From Leifsonia sp. Root112D2 (lineage in GTDB: Bacteria > Actinomycetota > Actinomycetes > Actinomycetales > Microbacteriaceae), in contig NZ_LMCU01000001.1 of assembly GCF_001424905.1 (NCBI RefSeq), positions 2,659,480-2,723,479 of the forward strand: a stretch of 64,000 nucleotides of DNA, given 5' to 3'. The position numbers were made by a program, and so were the translations under genes. The notes below the pieces were generated by a model. It searched no databases and had not been told where the DNA came from. It saw only the letters and a list, made by a program, of their open reading frames with translations. Positions 32,491 through 40,372 of this stretch are shown here, piece by piece (the stretch's first letter is position 1; every line of letters begins with the position of its first letter).

Positions 32491-33783
32491 ATGGCAACCA
32501 CGACAGCAAAAAAGACGGCGGCTGCGCCGTCGAAGACATCCACTGCAACGAAGACCACCGCGGCAGCGAAGAAGGCTCCCGCCGCAAAGAAGCCGGCGGA
32601 AACGAAGAGTGCCGTCACGACGAAGACCGCCGCCTCCAAGGCACCCGTCGCCGAGTCCGCGCCCAAGGGCCGCGCCCGTAAGAAGGCTGGCTCGAGCGAT
32701 GAGCCCACCAGCGAGATTTCCGAAGACGAGATTGATGCCGCCGCGGTCGACGCCGACGATGACGACGACTCGGGCAACGGTGGCACCACCGAGCCGCTGC
32801 CGACAGGCGCGCTCGTTCTGCGCGCGGTCGACGAAGATGACGATATTCCGGTCTACTCGGCCGCCATCACCGGCGCCACAGCCGATCCGGTCAAGGACTA
32901 CCTGAAGCAGATCGGTAAAGTCGCTCTGCTCAACGCGGCCGAAGAGGTCGAGCTGGCCATGCGCATCGAGGCCGGCCTGTTCGCCGAGGACAAGCTCGCC
33001 AACACGTCGAGTATGAGCAAGGAACTCACGCGTGAGCTCAAGTGGGTCGCCCGCGACGGGCAGCGTGCCAAGAGTCACCTGCTGGGTGCAAACCTGCGCT
33101 TGGTTGTCTCTCTCGCCAAGCGTTACACCGGACGGGGCATGCAGTTCCTCGACCTGATCCAGGAGGGCAATCTGGGCCTCATCCGTGCGGTCGAGAAGTT
33201 CGACTACACCAAGGGCTTCAAGTTCTCCACCTACGCCACCTGGTGGATCCGTCAGGCGATCACCCGCGCGATGGCCGACCAGGCCCGCACCATCCGCATT
33301 CCGGTGCACATGGTCGAGGTCATCAACAAGCTGGCACGCGTGCAGCGCCAGATGCTGCAGGATCTCGGTCGTGAACCCACGCCCGAGGAGCTGAGCCGCG
33401 AGCTCGACATGACCCCCGAGAAGGTCGTGGAGGTGCAGAAGTACGGGCGCGAGCCCATCTCGCTGCACACCCCGCTCGGCGAGGACGGCGACAGCGAGTT
33501 CGGTGACTTGATCGAAGACACTGAGGCCGTCGTTCCGGCCGACGCCGTGGGCTTCACGATGCTGCAGAAGCAGCTGGAGAGCCTGCTCGACTCGCTCTCC
33601 GAGCGGGAGGCCGGCGTCATTCGCATGCGCTTCGGACTGGGCGACGGCATGCCCAAGACTCTCGACCAGATTGGTGACACCTTCGGGGTGACGCGTGAGC
33701 GCATCCGTCAGATCGAGTCGAAGACGATGGCCAAGCTGCGCCACCCCTCGCGGTCGCAGTCGCTGCGCGATTATCTTGAGTAG
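32491..33783 (+). CDS. sigA: Principal RNA polymerase sigma factor (RpoD/HrdB type)
   Basis: 430 residues from ATG 32491 (MATTTAKKT). The N-terminal 60 residues are Lys/Ala/Thr-rich, followed by an acidic stretch (near 80-95), the actinobacterial version of region 1.1. Then region 1.2 (DPVKDYLKQIGKVALLNAAEEVELA), region 2 (GNLGLIRAVEKFDYTKGF, with the -10 reading helix FSTYATWWIRQAI), region 3 (PVHMVEVINKL) and region 4 with the -35 helix (GVTRERIRQIESKTMAKLR). It directs housekeeping transcription, including the TANNNT-type promoters noted throughout. Actinobacterial sigA is commonly followed at some distance by a second topoisomerase, as here. Confidence 0.97.
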   Translation: MATTTAKKTAAAPSKTSTATKTTAAAKKAPAAKKPAETKSAVTTKTAASKAPVAESAPKGRARKKAGSSDEPTSEISEDEIDAAAVDADDDDDSGNGGTTEPLPTGALVLRAVDEDDDIPVYSAAITGATADPVKDYLKQIGKVALLNAAEEVELAMRIEAGLFAEDKLANTSSMSKELTRELKWVARDGQRAKSHLLGANLRLVVSLAKRYTGRGMQFLDLIQEGNLGLIRAVEKFDYTKGFKFSTYATWWIRQAITRAMADQARTIRIPVHMVEVINKLARVQRQMLQDLGREPTPEELSRELDMTPEKVVEVQKYGREPISLHTPLGEDGDSEFGDLIEDTEAVVPADAVGFTMLQKQLESLLDSLSEREAGVIRMRFGLGDGMPKTLDQIGDTFGVTRERIRQIESKTMAKLRHPSRSQSLRDYLE

Positions 33784-33858
33784 ACACCGGCTCGAGTAAA
33801 CACGGGCCCAGGAAGGCCTGTGATGTGGCAGTGGTGATCAGGAGAGGAACGCAGCGCG

Positions 33859-34560
33859 ATGGTCGCTGAAGCGAACCCGGGCAAGAGCCTCGAGACAGAG
33901 ATCGACGGCGTTCGTTATCTCAGAATCCCGCTCAAGACCCGATTGGTCGGGCCGGATGACGACATCGTGGAGATCGTGACGACCTTCGCCGACGGCAGCC
34001 TGGAAGACGGCGACATCCTGTTTGTCACCGAGAAGATCGTCGCCATCACCCAGGGGCGTTCCTATCCGATGGATTCGATCACACCGCGCAAGCTGGCGCT
34101 GAGGCTCTCGAAGTATGTTGTCAAGACGCCATACGGCATCGGACTCGGCATGCCAGAGACCATGGAGATGGCGCTGCGCGAATGCGGTACGCCGCGCATC
34201 CTGCTCGCCGCAGCGGTCTCCGCCGTCACCAAGTTGTTCGGACGCCATGGAGACTTCTATCGCGTCGCGGGGCCCAAGGCCCGTGGAATCGACGGACCAA
34301 CCAGCGGCACCATTCCGCCGTACAACTCCCAGGTCGTTCTGGCTCCCGATCGCCCACGCGCCGCGGCGGCACGCCTGCGTGCCGCTCTCTTCCGGCCCGT
34401 GGATGTGTTCGTCGTGGACATCAACGACATCGGCGGCAACGTGCTCGGTTCGACGGTCGATCGTGCCGGTGATCGCATGGTGGAGCGCATCCTGAAGGAC
34501 AACCCGCTGGGACAGGGCCACGAGAGCACGCCGATGGGCATCATTCGCCGCGTTCGGTAG
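33859..34560 (+). CDS. CofE-like (F420-0:glutamate ligase family) amide ligase
   Basis: 233 residues in the CofE/F420_ligase family (Pfam PF01996), which joins glutamate to F420-0 in a GTP- and metal-dependent reaction. Visible family features: the N-terminal strand VRYLRIPLKTRLVG, EDGDILFVTEKIVAITQGR near residue 55, a central PPYNSQVVLAPDRPRAAAA, and the metal-site-like VFVVDINDIGGNVLGSTVDR near 185. No cofC, cofD, cofH or fbiB-reductase gene is nearby, so a role in F420 is not supported. First gene of the operon with the ATP-grasp and two racemase-like genes. GGAGAGGAA precedes ATG 33859. It probably forms an amide bond between an amino acid and an unknown acceptor. Confidence 0.78.
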   Translation: MVAEANPGKSLETEIDGVRYLRIPLKTRLVGPDDDIVEIVTTFADGSLEDGDILFVTEKIVAITQGRSYPMDSITPRKLALRLSKYVVKTPYGIGLGMPETMEMALRECGTPRILLAAAVSAVTKLFGRHGDFYRVAGPKARGIDGPTSGTIPPYNSQVVLAPDRPRAAAARLRAALFRPVDVFVVDINDIGGNVLGSTVDRAGDRMVERILKDNPLGQGHESTPMGIIRRVR

Positions 34561-34617
34561 CAGCAGCGGGCACCCACCGCGCGAACGACGAGTACAGACG
34601 ACACGAAGGATCATCGA

Positions 34618-35643
34618 ATGGCCCGCATGCACCTCGGAGTGAAGAATCGAATCGGCTTCTTCATCGAGCGGGCCAAGGGTCTGAACCTGCGCTCTGTGGC
34701 GGAGCGCGCGCGCATTGCGGCACAGCAGCACGGTCGCTGGGCCCCTGCGGTCTTCCTCGACATGATCTGGTCGGCGGCGTTTCGCGACACGGCATTCAAT
34801 GACTATTTCGAGCTCGATTTTGCGATGCTGAATCGCGCCGAGCGGCGCACGTTCATGACCTCGCCCATTTCGAACCACATCGCGATGAAATACGACGCGG
34901 TGTCGAAACGCTCGCTCTTTCACGACAAGATCGCGTTCAATCACACCTTCGGTGCCTATCTCGGCCGGGAGTGGCTCGACCTGCGTACCAGCACGCCCGA
35001 CGACGTGCGAGACTTCGCGCAGCGCTATGAGTTCGTCATCGGCAAGGCACCGCTCGGCCAGGCGGGGCAGGGCGTCGAACGCTATGTCGTTGCCGAGGTG
35101 ACCGACTGGGAGGCGTTCTTGACGGAGCTGCGAGACAAGGGCCAGATCCTGCTTGAGGAGAACATCACCCAGCATCCCGATCTCGCCGCCGTCTGCCCCG
35201 GAACGGTCAACACGACGCGGGTCAACACCTTTTTCGACGGCACCGACGTTCACATACTCTCGTGGGCACAGAAGTTCGGCCGCGGTTCCGTGAGCGATCA
35301 GCCCATCTCCGGCGGCTTCTACACGATGCTCGACGAAAACGGACACTCCTTCGGCGTGGGGCACACGGGCAAGAACACGAACAGCTTTCCGACGCACCCG
35401 GAGTCCGGCGTCTCGATCCCCGATTTCCAGCTGCCGCTCGTCGAGGAACTCAAAACGCTGATCGGCGGGATCGGCCGCCTCGTGCCCGAGATGCCGTATG
35501 TCGGCTGGGACTTCGTCATCGGCGCGGAGGGTCCTCTCGTGGTGGAGGGAAACTGGCTGCCGGGCATCTACGAGCACAAGCCCTCGGTGACAGGCATCCG
35601 CAGGGGAACCCGCCCGCGATTCGAGAAGATCATCGGCGCATGA
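34618..35643 (+). CDS. Sugar-transfer-associated ATP-grasp protein
   Basis: 341 residues of the ATP-grasp branch named sugar-transfer-associated (Pfam PF14397). Typical segments: FELDFAMLNRAERRTFM, then VIGKAPLGQAGQGVERY (nucleotide loop, near 140), ILLEENITQHPDLAAV (hinge glutamates, near 178), NTTRVNTFFDG, and the C-terminal metal motif VVEGNWLPGI (E and N near 311). Such proteins are expected to ligate a carboxylate to an amine or similar using ATP; substrates are unknown. AAGGA lies before ATG 34618. Its stop overlaps the next start as ATGA, so it is coupled to the first racemase paralogue. Confidence 0.82.
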   Translation: MARMHLGVKNRIGFFIERAKGLNLRSVAERARIAAQQHGRWAPAVFLDMIWSAAFRDTAFNDYFELDFAMLNRAERRTFMTSPISNHIAMKYDAVSKRSLFHDKIAFNHTFGAYLGREWLDLRTSTPDDVRDFAQRYEFVIGKAPLGQAGQGVERYVVAEVTDWEAFLTELRDKGQILLEENITQHPDLAAVCPGTVNTTRVNTFFDGTDVHILSWAQKFGRGSVSDQPISGGFYTMLDENGHSFGVGHTGKNTNSFPTHPESGVSIPDFQLPLVEELKTLIGGIGRLVPEMPYVGWDFVIGAEGPLVVEGNWLPGIYEHKPSVTGIRRGTRPRFEKIIGA

Positions 35644-36614
35644 GCCATCCTCCGCGTCAGGGCGGCGGCATGACCGGCCTGCCCGTGCGGGCGGTCCCGT
35701 TCCGCGAAGCGGAGATCGATCTGGAGCGCCTCGCGCAGAACGTCGCCACTGTGCGCGAGGGATTGGGCGAGCCGCTGTTGGTCGATGTCGGTGCGGATGC
35801 CTGGGGCCACGGTCTCGCTGTCGTGGTGCCGGCGCTCGTCGAGTCGGGGATAGATGCCTTCGTGGTGGCCCGGGTCGACGATGCGGTTCAGCTCCGCGCG
35901 CTGGCTCCCGATGCCCTCATCATCACGACCCAGCACGCCTCCGACGAGGGTTTCGACCGCGCCGTATCTCTGAAGATCACGCCGGCGGTTCGCTCCCGCT
36001 CCGAATACCATCGCAGCGTCGCCGCGGGGGTGCGGGCCCTGGTGTTGGTAGCTGATGGCGGCAGTGGCATCCCGGGATTCGATGACACCGAACTGTCGAT
36101 CATGATTGCCGACGCGGCCCGCCTCGGAATAACGGTTCTCCCTGCCGTGGCTCCCATCGGTGCTGAACTCTTCGGAGTCAGCGAAGGCGACGACGTGGAT
36201 GCTCTGCCACCCGTCATGCGTCTGTGGGCGCCCGTCACGGCCACGAAACGGGCCGGCATCGATGAGGGCGTCAGCTACGGTTACACCTACCGCACCGCGA
36301 GCGAGACCACGCTTGCGCTCGTGCCGCTCGGCTACGGCGACGGACTTTCGCGCGCGGCGAGCAACACGGCCACAGCGGCAGTAGACGGCGCAACGCACAC
36401 CATTGCCGGCCGGGTGGCGATGGACGCGTTCATGCTCGATCTCGGCGATGTCGCTGCACCCTCGCTCGGCACGGAGGCTACCGTGCTCGGCGACGCGTCT
36501 CGCGGTGAACCGACCGCTGTGCAGCACGCACGCACGCTGGACACGCACAGTGCAGAGATCACTACGCGATTGAGCGCTCGCGTACACCGCTACGCGAAAG
36601 GGGAACCCGCATGA
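35640..36614 (+). CDS. Alanine-racemase paralogue lacking the PLP lysine (beta-domain partner)
   Basis: 324 residues, about 45 shorter than a usual Alr. In the barrel, the motif VVKANAYGHG is VDVGADAWGHG: PLP lysine to Gly51, and tyrosine to tryptophan. The Arg136-type (LKxDTGMxRxG) and His166-type positions are gone, and the RPG-YG segment is PIGAELFG, without the arginine. By contrast the C-terminal beta domain is well kept: catalytic-tyrosine motif GVSYGYTY (Tyr213), LGYGDGLSRA, and GRVAMDAFMLD (Met261, Asp262). It cannot bind PLP as a normal Alr but can donate Tyr and Met-Asp to a partner. ATG 35640 overlaps the previous stop; its own stop overlaps the next gene by 4 bp. Confidence 0.85.
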   Translation: MSHPPRQGGGMTGLPVRAVPFREAEIDLERLAQNVATVREGLGEPLLVDVGADAWGHGLAVVVPALVESGIDAFVVARVDDAVQLRALAPDALIITTQHASDEGFDRAVSLKITPAVRSRSEYHRSVAAGVRALVLVADGGSGIPGFDDTELSIMIADAARLGITVLPAVAPIGAELFGVSEGDDVDALPPVMRLWAPVTATKRAGIDEGVSYGYTYRTASETTLALVPLGYGDGLSRAASNTATAAVDGATHTIAGRVAMDAFMLDLGDVAAPSLGTEATVLGDASRGEPTAVQHARTLDTHSAEITTRLSARVHRYAKGEPA

Positions 36615-37720
36615 GCGCTCCGCTGGTTGAGGCGGTCATCAATCTCGATGCGCTGAGCGCCAACATCGATCATCTGCGTTCGACGGTCGCTCCCGCAGAA
36701 CTGATGGTCGTCGTCAAGGCGAACGCGTACGGTCACGGGCGTGTGAGAGTCGCCCGACACGCCGTGTCGCGTGGCGTGCGCGCCATTGGCGCCCTTGACC
36801 TCGACACCGCACTTGAGCTGCGCGAGGCCGGAATCGGCGACGAGGTCACCATCCTGTCGTGGCTCTACCCGCCCGGCGAAGACTTCGCCCCGGCCATCCG
36901 CGCAGGAATAGATCTGGGGGTCTCGAGCGTCTCCGAGTTGGCTGGCATAGCGGATGCCGCGCGAACACTCGTGCACACTACTGGTTTCGTCGCGCCGCGC
37001 CTGCACCTCAAACTCGACACCGGCCTGCACCGCAACGGCGCCACAGACGCAGACTGGCCGGCGCTCGTCGACGCCGCGGTGAGACTGGAGCGCGCCGGAC
37101 TCGTGCGCACGCACGCCGTGTGGACGCATATCGCTGAGGCATCCGAGGAGGAAGACACCCTGTCGCTCGAGCGCCTCCTCGACGGCGTTTCCGTTGCGCG
37201 CGAGCTCGGCGCGACCGTCGCGGTGCGGCACCTGGCCGCGAGTTCGGCCGGGCTACGGCGCGCAGATGTACGGCTCGATATGGTGCGAATGGGCGGCCAC
37301 TGCTGGGGCATACCCTCTATCGACGGGGTGACACCCGCCGAGATCGGCCTGACGCCCGTCATGTCGCTGCGCGCCCAAGTGCTCGGCTCGCGTGTTGCAG
37401 CCGATGGAACAGCACACGCCTGGGTCTCCGCCGGCTACGGCGACGGTGTGCCGCGCAACGTTGCGGGCAAGGTAGAAGTTTCGGTGGGTGGCGTGCGGCA
37501 TCGCATCGTCGATGTTCAACGCGACAGCCTGACACTTAAGGTGACCGGCTCGGATGTCAGCGTCGGCGATCAGGCCGTGTTGTTCGGAGACGGCAGCCTC
37601 GGTGAGCAGACGGTGCGGCAGTGGGGGGACCTCACTGCAACACTCGGCGACGAGATAGCCGCGCGCATCGCGGCCAGGGTGCCTCGGCGATACGTCGGCG
37701 ATTCACCGGAAACGACCTGA
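36611..37720 (+). CDS. Alanine-racemase paralogue lacking the catalytic tyrosine (PLP-barrel partner)
   Basis: 369 residues. The PLP barrel is intact: VVVKANAYGHG (Lys36), HLKLDTGLHRNG (Arg141), WTHIAEA (His173), RHLAASSAGL, and DMVRMGGHCWG (Arg226). The C-terminal domain is damaged. From MSLRAQVLG it passes directly to WVSAGYGDGVPR (near 275), so the roughly 15 residues that normally hold the catalytic tyrosine (VSYG) are missing, and GRVCMDQ is replaced by VDVQRDS. It should bind PLP but has no tyrosine base of its own. It would need Tyr213 from the preceding gene's product across the dimer interface. ATG 36611 overlaps the upstream stop (ATGA). Last gene of the operon, followed by a strong terminator. 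Confidence 0.87.
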   Translation: MSAPLVEAVINLDALSANIDHLRSTVAPAELMVVVKANAYGHGRVRVARHAVSRGVRAIGALDLDTALELREAGIGDEVTILSWLYPPGEDFAPAIRAGIDLGVSSVSELAGIADAARTLVHTTGFVAPRLHLKLDTGLHRNGATDADWPALVDAAVRLERAGLVRTHAVWTHIAEASEEEDTLSLERLLDGVSVARELGATVAVRHLAASSAGLRRADVRLDMVRMGGHCWGIPSIDGVTPAEIGLTPVMSLRAQVLGSRVAADGTAHAWVSAGYGDGVPRNVAGKVEVSVGGVRHRIVDVQRDSLTLKVTGSDVSVGDQAVLFGDGSLGEQTVRQWGDLTATLGDEIAARIAARVPRRYVGDSPETT

Positions 37721-37731
37721 CCGCAAACGAG

Positions 37732-37759
37732 CAACGGGATCGCCTCAGCGATCCCGTTG
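37732..37759. terminator. Bidirectional terminator, 12-bp stem
   Basis: CAACGGGATCGC-CTCA-GCGATCCCGTTG, perfect 12-bp arms and a 4-base loop, 12 bp after the stop of the last operon gene and 36 bp before the end of the convergent DUF7455 gene. No long T-run on either side. Confidence 0.85.
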
Positions 37760-37794
37760 GTCGTGCGTCGTGCGCGAACTCGCGCGCTGTGGCT

Positions 37795-38031
37795 TCAGGC
37801 GCGCTGTTCGTCGAACAGGCGGCTGGACTCATCGTGCCAGCTCGTAGCGATGCTCGAGAGCTTCTCCTGATGCTTCTTGGCGTGGTGGGCGCAGAACAGC
37901 AACTCGCCGTTGGCTACCTCAACACGCACATAAGCCTGCGCTCCACAGGCGTCACAGCGGTCTGCCGCCGTGAGCTGGGGGCCGGCAGGAAGTTCGTCGA
38001 CCGCACCGTTTTCCGCGGTAATCGTAGACAT
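37795..38031 (-). CDS. Small zinc-binding DUF7455 protein
   Basis: 78 residues, MSTITAENGAVDELPAG... A probable zinc site is made from RCDACGAQAYVRV (CxxC) and LLFCAHHAKKHQ (CxxH plus more histidines). An acidic N-terminus and a charged helical C-terminus (LSSIATSWHDESSRL) flank it. Family DUF7455 of actinobacteria, function unknown, usually in the sigA / topoisomerase region as here. Divergent from parE; the 254 bp between carry a TATATT at 38241-38246 but no matching -35. Confidence 0.82.
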   Translation of the reverse strand: MSTITAENGAVDELPAGPQLTAADRCDACGAQAYVRVEVANGELLFCAHHAKKHQEKLSSIATSWHDESSRLFDEQRA

Positions 38032-38285
38032 CAGATTTTCCTCCTCACCCCGAACCGTTCAACTCGGTTACCTCAGTCAAGCACGTTCGCGCCGTGAATA
38101 TGCCATTGAGGCCGGTATTTTCGCTCACCGCGTAGCCTGTGCACCGACTTACCGGTCGGCTCGCGCGCGCACGGGTGTCGATGCCGCTGGCAGCGCCGAT
38201 CCCTGACTACGCTTGAGTTCTGGCCGCACGCAGTCCGCCTTATATTCGAAAGCTGCGCGGCGTACACAGCGTGCAGGGAGCATTG

Positions 38286-40367
38286 GTGGCGAGTTCGGAC
38301 TATTCCGCGAGGCATCTGTCGGTACTCGAGGGGCTGGAGGCCGTGCGTAAACGGCCCGGCATGTATATCGGGTCCACCGACTCCCGAGGCCTGATGCACT
38401 GCCTCTGGGAGATCATCGACAACTCCGTCGATGAGGCCCTGGGCGGTCACGGCAACGACATCGACATCGTGCTGCACTCCGATGGCAGCGTCGAGGTGCG
38501 TGACAAGGCCCGCGGAATCCCCGTCGACATCGAGCCGAAGACCGGGCTCAGCGGCGTCGAGGTGGTCTTCACCAAGCTGCACGCCGGCGGCAAGTTCGGT
38601 TCGGGCTCGTACACGTCCTCCGGCGGCCTGCACGGCGTGGGCGCATCCGTCGTCAACGCGCTCTCGGAGCGACTCGATGTCGAGGTCGACCGTGATGGCA
38701 AGACCTGGGCCATGTCCTTTCACCGCGGTGAGCCCGGCATCTTCGCGGATACCGATGGGGTGAGCCCGGATGCCCCGTTCACGCCGTTCGAGAAGAAGAG
38801 CGAACTGCGCGTGGTCGGCAAGGTCGCGAAGGGTGTCACGGGCACACGCATCCGGTACTGGGCGGATCGGCAGATCTTCACCAAGGGCGCCGAGTTCCAG
38901 ACCGAGGACATGCTCGGGCGGGCCCGGCAGACCGCCTTCCTCGTGCCCGGCCTGAAGCTGCACATCACCGATGACCGCGGCGAAGAGAAGCTCGTCGAGG
39001 AGTTCAGCTACCAGGGCGGAATCTCCGAGTTCGTCGATTTTCTGGCACCCGACACCGCCATCACCGACACGTGGCGCCTCACGGGCGACGGCACCTTCAC
39101 CGAGACGGTGCCCGTGCTCTCCGACAGCGGCGCCATGATTCCGACCGAGTTGCAGCGTGACTGCCAGGTCGATATCGCCCTGCGTTGGGGCACGGGCTAC
39201 GACACCGTCATCCGCAGTTTCGTCAACATCATCGCCACGCCCAAGGGCGGCAGCCACCAGGCCGGCTTCGACGCTGGCATGCTCAAGTTCCTGCGCCAGC
39301 AGGTCGAGCAGAACGCGCGCCGACTGAAGGCGGGCAACGACAAGCTCGACAAGGACGATATTTTCGCCGGGCTCACCGCCGTGCTCACCGTGCGCCTTCC
39401 CGAACCGCAGTTCGAGGGCCAGACCAAGGAGGTACTCGGAACTCCCGCCGCCCGCGCGATAGTGGCGCAGGTGGTGGCGAAGGCAATGGGCGAGCGTTTC
39501 TCCTCGAGCAAGCGCGACGACAAGGCCCAGTCCGCCCTGCTGCTCGACAAGGTCGTCGCCGAGATGAAGTCACGCATCTCTGCCCGCGCGCACAAGGAGA
39601 CGCAACGGCGCAAGAACGCGCTCGAGACCTCGTCGCTGCCCGCCAAGCTCGTCGACTGCCGCTCGAACGATGTCGGCAACAGCGAGTTGTTCATCGTCGA
39701 GGGCGATTCCGCGCTCGGTACGGCACGGCGAGCCAGGGACAGCGAGCACCAGGCGCTGTTGCCGATCCGCGGCAAGATCCTCAACGTGCAGAAGGCATCC
39801 GTCGCCGACATGCTCGGCAACGCCGAGTGCGCGTCGATCATCCAGGTGATCGGTGCGGGTAGCGGCCGCAGTTTCGACCTCTCGCAGGCGCGTTACGGCA
39901 AGGTCATCATCATGAGCGACGCGGATGTCGATGGTGCGCACATCCGCATTCTGCTGCTCACGCTGTTCTTCCGTTACATGCGGCCGATGATCGAGGAGGG
40001 GCGCGTCTTTGCTGCCGTGCCGCCACTGCACCGCGTCGTGGTCGTCAACCCGGGCAGCAAGCCGAACGAGACCATCTACACCTACTCCGAGGCGGAGCTC
40101 ACGAAGGTGCTCGCCGGGCTGAAGCGCAGCAACAAGCGCTACCAGGAGCCCATTCAGCGCTACAAGGGGCTCGGCGAGATGGATGCAGACCAACTCGCCA
40201 CCACCACCATGGATAGGGCGCACCGCACGCTGCGGCGGGTGCGTGTTCCCGACGCCGAGCAGGCGGCCACGGTGTTCGAACTGCTCATGGGTAACGACGT
40301 GCCCCCACGCAAGGAGTTCATCATCGACAGTTCCGACACGCTCAGTCGCGAGCGTATCGACGCTTAA
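38286..40367 (+). CDS. parE: Second type IIA topoisomerase subunit B (ParE/GyrB-like)
   Basis: 693 residues. GHKL ATPase: EIIDNSVDEAL, RGIPVDIEPKTGLSGVEVV, and the ATP lid GGLHGVGASVVNALS. Transducer region with QTKEVLGTP (catalytic lysine loop). TOPRIM: LFIVEGDSALGTARRARD (EGDSA) and MSDADVDGAHIR. C-terminal PIQRYKGLGEMD and WETT-like LATTTMD. GTG 38286 is preferred over GTG 38271 because AGGGAG (38275-38280) is 5 nt upstream. It relaxes or decatenates DNA with the A subunit encoded convergently 5 bp away; the pair is separate from the usual gyrBA near oriC. Topo IV versus second gyrase is not certain. Confidence 0.92.
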   Translation: MASSDYSARHLSVLEGLEAVRKRPGMYIGSTDSRGLMHCLWEIIDNSVDEALGGHGNDIDIVLHSDGSVEVRDKARGIPVDIEPKTGLSGVEVVFTKLHAGGKFGSGSYTSSGGLHGVGASVVNALSERLDVEVDRDGKTWAMSFHRGEPGIFADTDGVSPDAPFTPFEKKSELRVVGKVAKGVTGTRIRYWADRQIFTKGAEFQTEDMLGRARQTAFLVPGLKLHITDDRGEEKLVEEFSYQGGISEFVDFLAPDTAITDTWRLTGDGTFTETVPVLSDSGAMIPTELQRDCQVDIALRWGTGYDTVIRSFVNIIATPKGGSHQAGFDAGMLKFLRQQVEQNARRLKAGNDKLDKDDIFAGLTAVLTVRLPEPQFEGQTKEVLGTPAARAIVAQVVAKAMGERFSSSKRDDKAQSALLLDKVVAEMKSRISARAHKETQRRKNALETSSLPAKLVDCRSNDVGNSELFIVEGDSALGTARRARDSEHQALLPIRGKILNVQKASVADMLGNAECASIIQVIGAGSGRSFDLSQARYGKVIIMSDADVDGAHIRILLLTLFFRYMRPMIEEGRVFAAVPPLHRVVVVNPGSKPNETIYTYSEAELTKVLAGLKRSNKRYQEPIQRYKGLGEMDADQLATTTMDRAHRTLRRVRVPDAEQAATVFELLMGNDVPPRKEFIIDSSDTLSRERIDA

Positions 40368-40372
40368 AACCC

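Noticed and set aside
33859..34560. The CofE-like gene as part of an F420 biosynthesis locus
   Set aside because: No cofC, cofD, cofG/H or nitroreductase-fused fbiB is present in the window, and the operon partners are racemase and ATP-grasp proteins.
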